Source: an uncultured Roseburia sp. (GTDB taxonomy: Bacteria; Bacillota; Clostridia; Lachnospirales; Lachnospiraceae). Taken from it: DNA of 14,956 bases. How positions within the stretch are numbered: position 1 is the first letter of the stretch; each line of letters begins with the position of its first letter. Made by a program: the position numbers and the translations under genes. The stretch lies in contig CAJUNX010000008.1 in assembly GCA_910587865.1 (NCBI GenBank), forward strand, positions 1 through 14,956, given 5' to 3'. This document shows, in pieces, positions 1 to 6,623 of this stretch. The notes under the pieces were generated by a model. That model searched no databases. It worked only from the letters and a program-made list of their open reading frames with translations, and was not told where the DNA came from.

Positions 1-355
1 TGCGCACTGCGGCATTCATCAGATGCAGCTCCCTGCACATCAGAGACTCCTCTCCGTGCAGCTCCCGCAGTTCCCCTTCCGCCTCCTTCCATGCGTTTTC
101 CATGGAGTAACCCGCCAGAAGCGCCGCCGAGACAGCCTGCATGGCATCCTTAAATTCAAGCAGCAGACGGTCTTTTCTTTTCTGCAGCTTCCCGGCCCGG
201 TACTTCCTCTTCCATACGATACAGACCAGGGGACAGAGCAGCATTGCCCAGCACGATCTGTAAAACAGACCTGCAATCACCCCGGATATCGCGATACCTG
301 CCAAAAGGCAGATCAGATGATCCTTTCGCTCCAACCTGTATTTTTTATAATCCAT
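1..355 (-). CDS. tadB: TadB-like type II secretion F family inner-membrane protein (partial, C-terminus off window)
   Basis: An open minus-strand frame runs from ATG at 353-355 to the window edge (118 residues, no stop). It starts MDYKKYRLERK, has a short hydrophobic stretch (about residues 14-45), then a cytoplasmic segment containing EFKDAMQAVSAALLAGYSME. That block is the typical beginning of the T2SSF domain in TadB/TadC proteins, the inner-membrane platform for the pilus motor. An SD (GGAGG) lies 4 bases before the ATG. The gene follows tadA by 65 bases in the same direction, the usual tadA-tadB order. TadB is favoured over TadC because of this position; the missing C-terminal part prevents a firmer choice. 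Confidence 0.82.
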   Translation of the reverse strand, partial: MDYKKYRLERKDHLICLLAGIAISGVIAGLFYRSCWAMLLCPLVCIVWKRKYRAGKLQKRKDRLLLEFKDAMQAVSAALLAGYSMENAWKEAEGELRELHGEESLMCRELHLMNAAVR

Positions 356-420
356 CGTCCCTCCGTAACCGTTTTTCTCCGCCGTTTTATCCCTGTTCCC
401 AAGAACCGCCCGGCAATTTT

Positions 421-1641
421 TTACGACAGCCGGTATCCTGCTTTCTGACATTTCTCTGTATGAAGCAGGGAACCGACGCGCTCGAGTCTGCCGCACGTCT
501 GACTGCTTTTCTCTCTCTCCGCATACCGAAACAGTTCACGCAGCCGTATTTCTCCGGATTCGATTCCCGCGATCTCCTCGATACTCAGCACCTTTCTGCT
601 TTTATCCTTCTGCCTTCCGAGGTGGACCAGAATATCAAGTCCCGATGCAATCTGACTGCGGATCGCAGGCAGCGGAAGCTCCATGCCCATCAGCACCATC
701 GTCTCCAGACGACTTAGCATATCCCGGCAGGAATTTGCATGTCCGGTGCTTAAAGACCCGTCGTGTCCAGTGTTCATCGCCTGCAGCATATCGAGCGCCT
801 CCGCTCCCCTGCATTCACCCACGATGATCCGTTCCGGGCGCATCCGAAGTGCCGTGCGGATCAGTTCCCGGATCGTGATCGGCGTCACTCCTTCCGTATT
901 GGCATTTCTCGTCTCAAGACGAACCAGATTCGGCTTGTCCAAAAGCTGAAGCTCCGCAGAGTCCTCGATCGTAATAATCCGCTCTTCCCGCGGAATATAC
1001 TGGGAAAGCGCGTTCAGAAATGTCGTCTTACCCGAACCCGTCCCGCCTGAAATAAAAATATTATACCCGGACAAAACCAGGATCCGCAGAAAATCCGCCG
1101 CTTCTTCTGTGATTGAACCAAGTTCCAGAAGCCCGTCCATGCGGATCGGATCTTTCGGGAATTTGCGGATCGACACAGCGGATCCGTCAACCGACACCGG
1201 TTCTAACACAATATTCACCCTGGATCCGTCTTCCAGCCTCGCATCGACAATCGGCGATGACTCATTGACCATCCGGTTGCTGTAACCCGCAATCTGCTGT
1301 ATCACGTCGTTGAGCTTTTCCTTCGATGAAAATCCCCTCTCATACTCATAAAGCCGCCCCCTTTTCTCGTAAAAAATATGTGATACGCCGTTCACCATGA
1401 TTTCCGTAATCTCCTCATCCTCCAAAAGCTCCTGAAGTACATCCAGCTTGCGCAGAGAATTAAATAACAGCTGTTCAAGCTCTCCCCGCTCTTTTAAGGT
1501 AAGCAGTTTTTCCCGCGAAAACCGGCCCGCGTATTCTTCAATCAGCAGATATACTTCCTCGTCCTCAAGATCTCTTGTCAGATCAATCTTTTCCAGAATC
1601 TCAGCGCGCAGACTGCGGATCTCGTCATCTGATACTCTCAC
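421..1641 (-). CDS. tadA: TadA/CpaF family Flp pilus assembly ATPase
   Basis: This 406-residue secretion ATPase would power assembly of Flp/Tad pili at the cytoplasmic face of the membrane. An N-terminal helical domain (about 1-150, with EITEIMVNG at 77-85) precedes the RecA-like ATPase domain. Visible motifs are Walker A GGTGSGKTT (199-207), the Asp box TIEDSAEL (224-231), a Walker B-type strand RIIVGECRG (271-279) and the His box GHDGSLSTGHAN (292-303). All catalytic motifs are intact. The start is GTG at 1639-1641; an AGGAGG sits 6 bases upstream, and the GTG overlaps the tadZ stop as GTGA, which suggests translational coupling. The last 30 residues are basic and cysteine-containing and do not look like part of the ATPase fold. 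Confidence 0.95.
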   Translation of the reverse strand: MRVSDDEIRSLRAEILEKIDLTRDLEDEEVYLLIEEYAGRFSREKLLTLKERGELEQLLFNSLRKLDVLQELLEDEEITEIMVNGVSHIFYEKRGRLYEYERGFSSKEKLNDVIQQIAGYSNRMVNESSPIVDARLEDGSRVNIVLEPVSVDGSAVSIRKFPKDPIRMDGLLELGSITEEAADFLRILVLSGYNIFISGGTGSGKTTFLNALSQYIPREERIITIEDSAELQLLDKPNLVRLETRNANTEGVTPITIRELIRTALRMRPERIIVGECRGAEALDMLQAMNTGHDGSLSTGHANSCRDMLSRLETMVLMGMELPLPAIRSQIASGLDILVHLGRQKDKSRKVLSIEEIAGIESGEIRLRELFRYAEREKSSQTCGRLERVGSLLHTEKCQKAGYRLS

Positions 1642-2723
1642 TCCTTCCCTCCTGCCAGATAATTCCGCACATAATCCCCAAATTCACTCCACAGCAGCTG
1701 TCCCAGCACATCACTTCCGCCATGTATCCGCCGCGCGGAATACGGAAGCACCACACGGTTTAACTGCTCTTTCGCCACTTCTCCCGACTCCTTTTCCAGA
1801 TATGCCGCAAAATGCGCCATCTGGCATTCAAAGAAAAATCCCTCCTTCATCGGGCAGTAAATACTGGTACAGCGTGCGAGCATCCCCGCAAACTGATCCA
1901 GCCCGTCACCAAAATCAAAGACGACTGCCTCAAAATCTGTCTGCTGTTCCAGATAATCCAAAAGTCCGGTATAATCGTTCACCGAAAAATCGTGCAGATT
2001 TTCCGGATTTGCAAACGGCGGAATATAATACAGATGTGACATTTCACAGACACTTTTCCGAAAGGCACCGGTGCCGGTCCGCCCGTTTCTCAGACAGAGT
2101 ACCAGATCCCCCAGATCATAACTGCAGTCCAGGCAGAACAACTCCATAAATCCGCTGCCGGCAATCAGGTTGATATAGAGAACTTTCTCTTTTTCCGCCA
2201 GCCGGTCCGCCAGTACCACGGAAAAAGGCATCTGCATCTCATGGCGCATCGGCGAATAGACGCCGATCACTTCAATGCCTGTCGTCCCTCTGACCGTCTT
2301 TTTCTCCGACGGGCTGCCCGCTCCCGCTGCAATCCATATTTCGCGGAGAATCGCTTCTATGGGCTGATAGCGAAACACCTCTCTCACCTTTGCCCCGGCA
2401 GGCAGCTCCTTTGTTTTTTCCTGCTGCGGCAATTCTCTGTCTCTTTGCCCTGACATACCCTCCGCAGTCCGGTCCTCACGCAGCGTCCTGGTATCCGAGA
2501 GCAGCAATATCGGAATCCCCCGGTTTTCCGCCAGCTCTTTTGTAAATCCGCTGCCGAATACCGCCACGTCAAACCGGTTTCGGTCAGCCGCGCTAAAAAA
2601 TGCATCCGGAGCCGAATACGCGCAAACCATCAGTTCTTCCGCTTTATGCTCCGCCAGATATGAGGTAAACCGGTTCCGGTATTCCTCATCCGAATCGCAT
2701 ACTGCAATTGTAATTTTATCCAA
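1638..2723 (-). CDS. tadZ: TadZ/CpaE-like pilus assembly protein with pseudo-receiver and degenerate P-loop domain
   Basis: TadZ is a MinD/ParA relative that positions the Tad machine at the pole; the family includes the structurally studied TadZ of Eubacterium rectale. The first ~130 residues look like a response-regulator receiver (ITIAVCDSDEEY) but the strand that should carry the phosphoacceptor Asp reads DVAVFGSGF, so it is probably a pseudo-receiver. The second half (from about 150) is ParA-like, yet the Walker A position reads GVYSPMRHEMQMPFS, with no GKT. The Walker B-like FDFGDG is kept. I prefer TTG at 2721-2723 because GGGGG lies 7 bases upstream; a GTG at 2727-2729 would add two residues. 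The gene overlaps its neighbours on both sides (8 and 4 bases). Confidence 0.85.
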   Translation of the reverse strand: MDKITIAVCDSDEEYRNRFTSYLAEHKAEELMVCAYSAPDAFFSAADRNRFDVAVFGSGFTKELAENRGIPILLLSDTRTLREDRTAEGMSGQRDRELPQQEKTKELPAGAKVREVFRYQPIEAILREIWIAAGAGSPSEKKTVRGTTGIEVIGVYSPMRHEMQMPFSVVLADRLAEKEKVLYINLIAGSGFMELFCLDCSYDLGDLVLCLRNGRTGTGAFRKSVCEMSHLYYIPPFANPENLHDFSVNDYTGLLDYLEQQTDFEAVVFDFGDGLDQFAGMLARCTSIYCPMKEGFFFECQMAHFAAYLEKESGEVAKEQLNRVVLPYSARRIHGGSDVLGQLLWSEFGDYVRNYLAGGKE

Positions 2724-3156
2724 TAACACACCCCCAGACTACGATGCAATAACCGATCAGTACAGCCAGTGAAAAATGGATCAGAGTTCTTCCTTTTCCA
2801 AAGCTCCCGGTGGATGCTTTCAGATACAGCAGCTTAACCGCCCCGATCACTCCGCCGGCCAAAAACGCCGCCGCAATCACCAGCAGCAGCCGGTCCGTTG
2901 TCACAAATCCACCTACTACGGAAAATAGTTTGATATCTCCTGCGCCAAGTACACGCAGTTGAAAGAATAGAAACAATAAGATAACCGGAATAGATATGTT
3001 CACCAGGAAATGAACAATGCCAGTGCTTCCTTCCCCTATGAATCGAAGCACAAATCCCCAAATAAGTCCCGAAGCGATCAGCCGGTTACTGATCTTCATC
3101 CTTCGGAAATCCGTCACTACTGCCGCCATCAGATGTAACAGCAGTGCCAGTACCAT
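2716..3156 (-). CDS. A24 family prepilin peptidase (TadV/CpaA-like)
   Basis: A 146-residue polytopic membrane protease that would cleave and mature Flp prepilins. The two catalytic aspartates of the GxGD aspartyl proteases are visible: one in TDFRRMKISN (about D16) and one in GAGDIKLF (about D74). Several hydrophobic membrane segments surround them. It is the short form lacking the N-methylation domain, as in TadV/CpaA. Start: ATG at 3154-3156 with GGAAG 4 bases upstream; GTG at 3157-3159 is possible. It is the first gene after a near-consensus promoter and its stop overlaps the tadZ start, so it heads the tad operon. No SAF-domain CpaB/RcpC gene lies between it and tadZ. Confidence 0.92.
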   Translation of the reverse strand: MVLALLLHLMAAVVTDFRRMKISNRLIASGLIWGFVLRFIGEGSTGIVHFLVNISIPVILLFLFFQLRVLGAGDIKLFSVVGGFVTTDRLLLVIAAAFLAGGVIGAVKLLYLKASTGSFGKGRTLIHFSLAVLIGYCIVVWGCVIG

Positions 3157-3199
3157 CACACTTCCAACACATCACCTCTTTCGTTTGTTTGTAAAACGG

Positions 3200-3228
3200 A
3201 TTATAACAACCCGGTTTCATTTTGTCCA
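3200..3228 (-). promoter_or_regulatory. Sigma-A type promoter of the tad operon
   Basis: On the minus strand a -35 TGGACA (3223-3228, one mismatch to TTGACA) is followed after exactly 17 bases by a perfect -10 TATAAT (3200-3205). Transcription would start near 3193, giving a leader of about 35 bases before the prepilin peptidase. The promoter separates the tad genes from bofA upstream, although no terminator is visible between them and read-through from bofA is possible. Confidence 0.82.
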
Positions 3229-3264
3229 TAGTTTTTCCAAAACTTTTCGACATTTGTAAAAAAT

Positions 3265-3537
3265 TCACAAAAATCTGCATGCCAAAATGCCGTACAGAAG
3301 CGCAACCCCGCTAAATCCAAGCGTTCCGCTTGTCAAAAGACTGACCGGATTTAAGCCCACCGCCAAAGCAATCCCCTGTGTTTCAAAAAAATTGTTCAGA
3401 AAAACAATGCAGATCGCCCCTAAAATCATTCTGACAAGAAAATTGAGGACAAATTCCGCCCTGCTTTTCAGAACTCCGATCATCAGCACAAGTCCGCAGA
3501 TTCCCGCCATCACCCCGTAAGACATCATATCCGTCAT
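3265..3537 (-). CDS. bofA: BofA-family sigma-K processing inhibitor homolog
   Basis: This 90-residue, strongly hydrophobic protein has at least two membrane segments (about 8-24 and 32-50). Its C-terminal block GLNPVSLLTSGTLGFSGVAL (61-80) matches the conserved end of the BofA family. In Bacillus, BofA holds the sigma-K processing protease SpoIVFB inactive in the mother-cell-derived membrane around the forespore. The start is ATG at 3535-3537 with GGAGG 4 bases upstream; an in-frame ATG 27 codons earlier would add a basic, cysteine-rich extension unlike the family and has no comparable SD. The usual length (about 87) fits. It is divergent from yaaL, its operon partner in Bacillus. Whether this organism uses the BofA checkpoint cannot be read from sequence. 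Confidence 0.85.
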   Translation of the reverse strand: MTDMMSYGVMAGICGLVLMIGVLKSRAEFVLNFLVRMILGAICIVFLNNFFETQGIALAVGLNPVSLLTSGTLGFSGVALLYGILACRFL

Positions 3538-3804
3538 ACATCCTCCGCTCCGCCGCATCCCATACATTTTTACCGCCGCCCGATCACTTTTCAAACGCCG
3601 GCACGGACACAGCATCATTTATGTTTGTATATGCATATGCCATCCTGTCCCCATTTATGCGAAAACGGCAGAAACATTTCCATGATTTACATATTTTTTC
3701 GGTTTTTTGAATAGATCAGGATTTATTTGCCGATACTCCGAATATAGATATAGTAAACATTCTCTGCCCTGCTTACGGACAGAACCCAAAGATCGGGGGG
3801 AACT
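3538..3804. other. Divergent bofA-yaaL intergenic region
   Basis: This 267-base region holds the yaaL promoter on the plus strand and, presumably, the bofA promoter on the minus strand. The stretch 3615-3680 is AT-rich and contains the palindrome ATATGCATAT (3629-3638). A sigma-E like pair for bofA (GCATAAA, 14 bases, CATATGCA on the minus strand) can be drawn, but the match is partial. No open frame with an SD is convincing. Confidence 0.5.
3727..3754 (+). promoter_or_regulatory. Probable sigma-A promoter of yaaL
   Basis: TTGCCG (3727-3732) is followed after 16 bases by TATAGT (3749-3754). The -10 has one mismatch and the -35 two. Transcription would start near 3761, about 44 bases before the yaaL start. 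Confidence 0.5.
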
Positions 3805-4041
3805 ATGCTGCGTTTTTTTCAAAGTGAAAAAACGAATGATAATCATTACGCCTTACTTAAGGATAACCTGCACCGAACCGCCCAGGACCTGCAGGATGCC
3901 TATCACAACCTGGAAAATGTGACTGATCCGGATCTGATTGACTGCTACATCTATGAACTGAATTCCGTACAGATGCGCTACAAATTCCTGCTGTCAAGCA
4001 TCAAACAGTATGAAGCGGACAAAACTCTGCAATGCAACTGA
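3805..4041 (+). CDS. yaaL: YaaL-like DUF2508 protein
   Basis: A 78-residue protein of the DUF2508/YaaL family. The diagnostic block is TDPDLIDCYIYELNSVQMRYKFLL written in two pieces: TDPDLIDCYIYEL followed by NSVQMRYKFLL, near residues 40-63. The protein is predicted helical, soluble and acidic, and its function is unknown. In Bacillus, yaaL lies between recR and bofA. Here bofA is also the neighbour but points the other way, and recR is absent. The start ATG follows GGGGGG at a 4-base distance. The gene has its own promoter and a strong terminator, so it appears monocistronic. Confidence 0.85.
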   Translation: MLRFFQSEKTNDNHYALLKDNLHRTAQDLQDAYHNLENVTDPDLIDCYIYELNSVQMRYKFLLSSIKQYEADKTLQCN

Positions 4042-4057
4042 TCCCGACCATTGTTTC

Positions 4058-4094
4058 AAAAAGGGCAGGGAAAGTAATTTCCCTGCCCTTTTTT
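4058..4094. terminator. Bidirectional intrinsic terminator between yaaL and fliS
   Basis: A perfect 16-bp inverted repeat (arms 4058-4073 and 4078-4093, core AAGGGCAGGGAAA) with loop GTAA is flanked by A and T runs on both sides. It can therefore end yaaL transcripts on the plus strand and flagellin-fliS transcripts on the minus strand. Confidence 0.93.
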
Positions 4095-4114
4095 CAGAAA
4101 CATAGAGAAGTCCC

Positions 4115-4591
4115 CTATGCCAGAAATCCCCTGGACTGATCCGGATCTGCAAATGTTTCCACCAGATCGTCACGCCCGTATGTATACCCGGCATACACCT
4201 GCTGGGTATTTTTCATCAGCGGAGCAGACTGATCCTGCGCCGCCGCCTGCACAAAGGCATCACAGAGCCGCCGCATCAGCTGCTCCGCCGTCTTTGTCTC
4301 CGCCGCATCATACTTGTACATCGCTTTTGCAAGACAATCCCGGCAGTACACATAGATCCGGTAAAGCTCGCCCGCCAGCCCGTAGGAAAAATCGAGTGTG
4401 CGCATCAGCTCTTCCACCGCGCGCTGCCCGCCCCGAAGCGCCTCCTTAAATGCCGGCGGATCGTCGTTCCTGTATGCCTCCCCCGCATCCGCAAGATAGG
4501 CAAAAAAGATATCATATGTCACCACAACCAGTTCACTCCGGTTTGACTGACTGATTCTCCTGGTGAACTCCTGTATCTGTTCCTTTTTCAA
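4115..4591 (-). CDS. fliS: FliS-like flagellin export chaperone
   Basis: A 158-residue, mostly helical protein directly behind flagellin (12-base gap). The region ELVVVTYDIFFAYLADAGEA (20-39) and the later block GQRAVEELMRTLDFSYGLAG followed by ELYRIYVYCRDCLAKAM fit the FliS four-helix pattern. FliS binds the flagellin C-terminus and keeps it unpolymerised until export. The start is TTG at 4589-4591 with GGGGG 6 bases upstream; the nearby ATG opens only a two-codon frame. It is longer than typical FliS (about 125-135) because of a C-terminal tail containing VYAGYTYGR and ending RGFLA. The short N-terminal motif region of classical FliS is poorly conserved, so the call leans on fold pattern plus position. 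Confidence 0.8.
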   Translation of the reverse strand: MKKEQIQEFTRRISQSNRSELVVVTYDIFFAYLADAGEAYRNDDPPAFKEALRGGQRAVEELMRTLDFSYGLAGELYRIYVYCRDCLAKAMYKYDAAETKTAEQLMRRLCDAFVQAAAQDQSAPLMKNTQQVYAGYTYGRDDLVETFADPDQSRGFLA

Positions 4592-4603
4592 ACCATACCC
4601 CCG

Positions 4604-6088
4604 TTACTGCAGGATCTGCAGTACCTGCTGCGGCATATCATTTGCCTGCGTCAGCACCGAAATCGCAGCCTGATTTAAAATATTCTGATGCGTATATTCC
4701 GTCATCTCCTCCGCCATGTCCGCATCTGTCAGACGCGAAATCGCTCGTGTCATATTTTCTTCAAACGTGTCGAGACTCGAAACCGAATAGTCCAGCCGGT
4801 TCTCATACGCACCAAGCATGGAGCGCACAGAACTTACCTGTGCAATCGCGGCATCGAGACTGCTGATGGCACGCCCGGCGCCGCCGGTGACCACCACGTC
4901 AAGATCGTCGATAAAAAGACTGCTGCTTGAAACCTCCGGAATCCGGATTTCCATGTTCTGATCCATGTTCGCCCCGATGTGAAGTGTCATCGCGCCAAGC
5001 TTTGTCACCTCAAACTCAATCTTACCGCCGTCCGGATGCGTCGCATCATACCCTGCCTCCGCAAGGAACGTAAATTTCACGCCGTTTAAGTCTGTGATCT
5101 CGACTTTGTTCCCGTCGGTGAGAACCGTCGCCGACGTGGAAAACGCGACCTTGTTCGGATCGTTCGGATCCGGTGTCGTATTGAGCGTATATTTCATATC
5201 TTCCCCTGAGGGAACCTGCACTTTCTTTCCGGTCGCATCAACCGTACCATGAACAAAGCTTTTTTCATTCTCCGGGTCCTGCACCACGCTGATTCCAAGC
5301 GCAGCCGCAAGCTCCTGGCTACCGGTGGATATCGTCAGCGTGCTGTCCTTCCCATAGCGCTCCGTCTTAAAATTCAGCTCGCCCGCCGCATTCCGGGACA
5401 CGTTCGCACCGCCGATTTCAGCGGCTTTTCTTATCTTCTCATAAGCCTCCGCATATGTATCCGTGGCCTCAATGGTAGCGATTCCGCCGTTGACATTTAA
5501 CGATCCCTTAAACCCTACCTGATTTACGTTGTCGTTAAAATCTCTGCCGGTAATGTCGACCTCGGCCTGCTTTGCCGCCGCATCAATCGTGAATTCATAA
5601 ATCCCGGACACTACCGTATCCGATGTCTGTACCCTGCTGGCATGCTTTGTACAGATCAGCCGGTCAAGCGAACCGTCGAGCAGCGGTTTGCTGTTATACT
5701 CCGTATCTCTCGAAATCCGGTTCACCTCACCCTTTAAGGAATCAATCTCATCCTGAACCGCCTGTTTGTCCTCCACCGACATCGTCGCATCACTGGCCGC
5801 CTGTACGGAGAGCTCTCTCATACGCTGCAGAATACTCGCAACCTCATTCAGCGCCCCATCGGCAATTCCGATCACGGAAATACCGTCCGACGCATTCTGC
5901 GACGCGCGGTTTAACCCGTCAATCTGCGCCTGCATCTTGGCGGAAATCGCCATACCCGCGGGATTGTCCTTTGAATGATTGAGCTTAAGCCCCGTGGAAA
6001 GGCGCTCCATAGCCCGCCCCATCCGATCCTCGATTCCGAGTAAGTGTTTATTTGCAACTGCCGCCGAAGCATTATAGTTGATCTTCAT
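4604..6088 (-). CDS. Flagellin
   Basis: A 494-residue flagellin, the subunit of the flagellar filament. The N-terminal D0/D1 region (1-140) includes ERLSTGLKLNHSKDNPAGMA and LQRMRELSVQAASD (87-100), which corresponds to the TLR5-recognised segment of Salmonella FliC with its Q-R-x-R-E-L core present. A variable middle (about 150-395) contains beta-rich repeats of unclear fold. The C-terminal D1/D0 region starts near GGAGRAISSLDAAIAQVSSV and ends LTQANDMPQQVLQILQ. A single cysteine (C146) sits just after D1. The SD AAAGGAG lies 8 bases before the ATG. It is transcribed with fliS from a sigma-28 type promoter. The family normally forms the major filament; a second flagellin elsewhere cannot be excluded. 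Confidence 0.97.
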   Translation of the reverse strand: MKINYNASAAVANKHLLGIEDRMGRAMERLSTGLKLNHSKDNPAGMAISAKMQAQIDGLNRASQNASDGISVIGIADGALNEVASILQRMRELSVQAASDATMSVEDKQAVQDEIDSLKGEVNRISRDTEYNSKPLLDGSLDRLICTKHASRVQTSDTVVSGIYEFTIDAAAKQAEVDITGRDFNDNVNQVGFKGSLNVNGGIATIEATDTYAEAYEKIRKAAEIGGANVSRNAAGELNFKTERYGKDSTLTISTGSQELAAALGISVVQDPENEKSFVHGTVDATGKKVQVPSGEDMKYTLNTTPDPNDPNKVAFSTSATVLTDGNKVEITDLNGVKFTFLAEAGYDATHPDGGKIEFEVTKLGAMTLHIGANMDQNMEIRIPEVSSSSLFIDDLDVVVTGGAGRAISSLDAAIAQVSSVRSMLGAYENRLDYSVSSLDTFEENMTRAISRLTDADMAEEMTEYTHQNILNQAAISVLTQANDMPQQVLQILQ

Positions 6089-6120
6089 GCATCCATCTCC
6101 TTTGTCTTATACTGCTTTAT

Positions 6121-6148
6121 ATATCGGAGCTCTTTTTCCTTCACTAAA
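6121..6148 (-). promoter_or_regulatory. Sigma-28 (SigD/FliA) type promoter of flagellin
   Basis: The minus strand shows CCGATAT (6121-6127), a perfect match to the sigma-28 -10 core. The -35 is weak: TAGT at 6143-6146 with 15-base spacing, against consensus TAAA. Transcription would start near 6114, giving a leader of about 25 bases that includes the flagellin SD. Confidence 0.72.
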
Positions 6149-6166
6149 GGGCAGCGCGGAAATTAT

Positions 6167-6195
6167 TTGCATTCCTGCGTGTTTCGTATTATAAT
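6167..6195 (+). promoter_or_regulatory. Sigma-A type promoter of the DUF1858 gene
   Basis: TTGCAT (6167-6172) is followed after 17 bases by a perfect TATAAT (6190-6195). The -35 keeps only TTG. It lies back to back with the flagellin promoter and would give a leader of about 150 bases. Confidence 0.65.
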
Positions 6196-6201
6196 GAGCA
6201 C

Positions 6202-6340
6202 ATTGCGGGCATTCTACTGTAAAAGCCCGGCGCCGGTCAGAGCAGGACCGGCCGCACGGATGTATCGCCCTGCCTTTTTACGCGGGCGAAAAACATTCAT
6301 ACGCGGCACAGCGTTCTCTCACGGCGTTCGGATATGCAGA
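6202..6340 (+). other. Long structured 5' leader of the DUF1858 gene
   Basis: Between the promoter and the SD lie about 140 untranslated bases. They contain a 7-bp GC hairpin GCCGGTC/GACCGGC (6232-6238 with 6246-6252) and a second possible stem TCGCCC/GGGCGA (6265-6270 with 6284-6289). No known riboswitch class is recognisable to me. Confidence 0.4.
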
Positions 6341-6355
6341 AAGGAGGAACAAAAA

Positions 6356-6565
6356 ATGGCGCAGGTAACAAAATCAACCATGATAGGGGAATTACTGCAG
6401 ATCGACGAAAATATTGCACCGGTTCTTTTAAATATCGGCATGCACTGCCTTGGCTGTCCGTCTTCCCAGATGGAGACCATCGAGGAAGCCGCCATGGTAC
6501 ACGGCATCGAGCCCGATGCACTGGTCGCACAGATCAATGATTTTCTCGCAAAAGATCTCGCTTAA
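6356..6565 (+). CDS. DUF1858 redox-disulfide domain protein
   Basis: A 69-residue protein with the DUF1858/TIGR03980-type layout: a start VTKSTMIGELLQIDENIAPV, then MHCLGCPSSQMETIEEAA with a CxxC pair (C31 and C34), then GIEPDALVAQINDFL. The family is often called hybrid-cluster-protein-associated redox disulfide; its true substrate is unknown. The start is certain: AAGGAGG ends 8 bases before ATG at 6356-6358. Longer in-frame extensions upstream have no SD and would run through the divergent flagellin promoter. It is transcribed alone, with its own promoter and terminator, between flagellin and mecA. Confidence 0.9.
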   Translation: MAQVTKSTMIGELLQIDENIAPVLLNIGMHCLGCPSSQMETIEEAAMVHGIEPDALVAQINDFLAKDLA

Positions 6566-6580
6566 ACATGGTATGGCGCA

Positions 6581-6615
6581 AAAGGAACCCGGTATTATCC
6601 CCGGGTTCCTTTTTT
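6581..6615. terminator. Intrinsic terminator between the DUF1858 gene and mecA
   Basis: The arms AAAGGAACCCGG (6581-6592) and CCGGGTTCCTTT (6601-6612) form a 12-bp stem with an 8-base loop, followed by a T run on the plus strand. On the minus strand the T run is shorter but the same hairpin lies just after the mecA stop, so it may serve both genes. Confidence 0.9.
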
Positions 6616-6623
6616 ATGGCTTT

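Noticed and set aside
244..717. Plus-strand frame opposite tadA/tadB
   Set aside because: It has no family features or SD and lies opposite genes with intact catalytic motifs, so it is a coding shadow.
3610..3680. A sigma-E promoter for bofA
   Set aside because: A -35/-10 pair can be drawn, but only part of each element matches in an AT-rich stretch, so I do not list it as a feature.
6044..6355. A longer N-terminal extension of the DUF1858 protein
   Set aside because: The extension crosses both back-to-back promoters and has no SD, while ATG 6356 has a near-perfect one and the family starts there.
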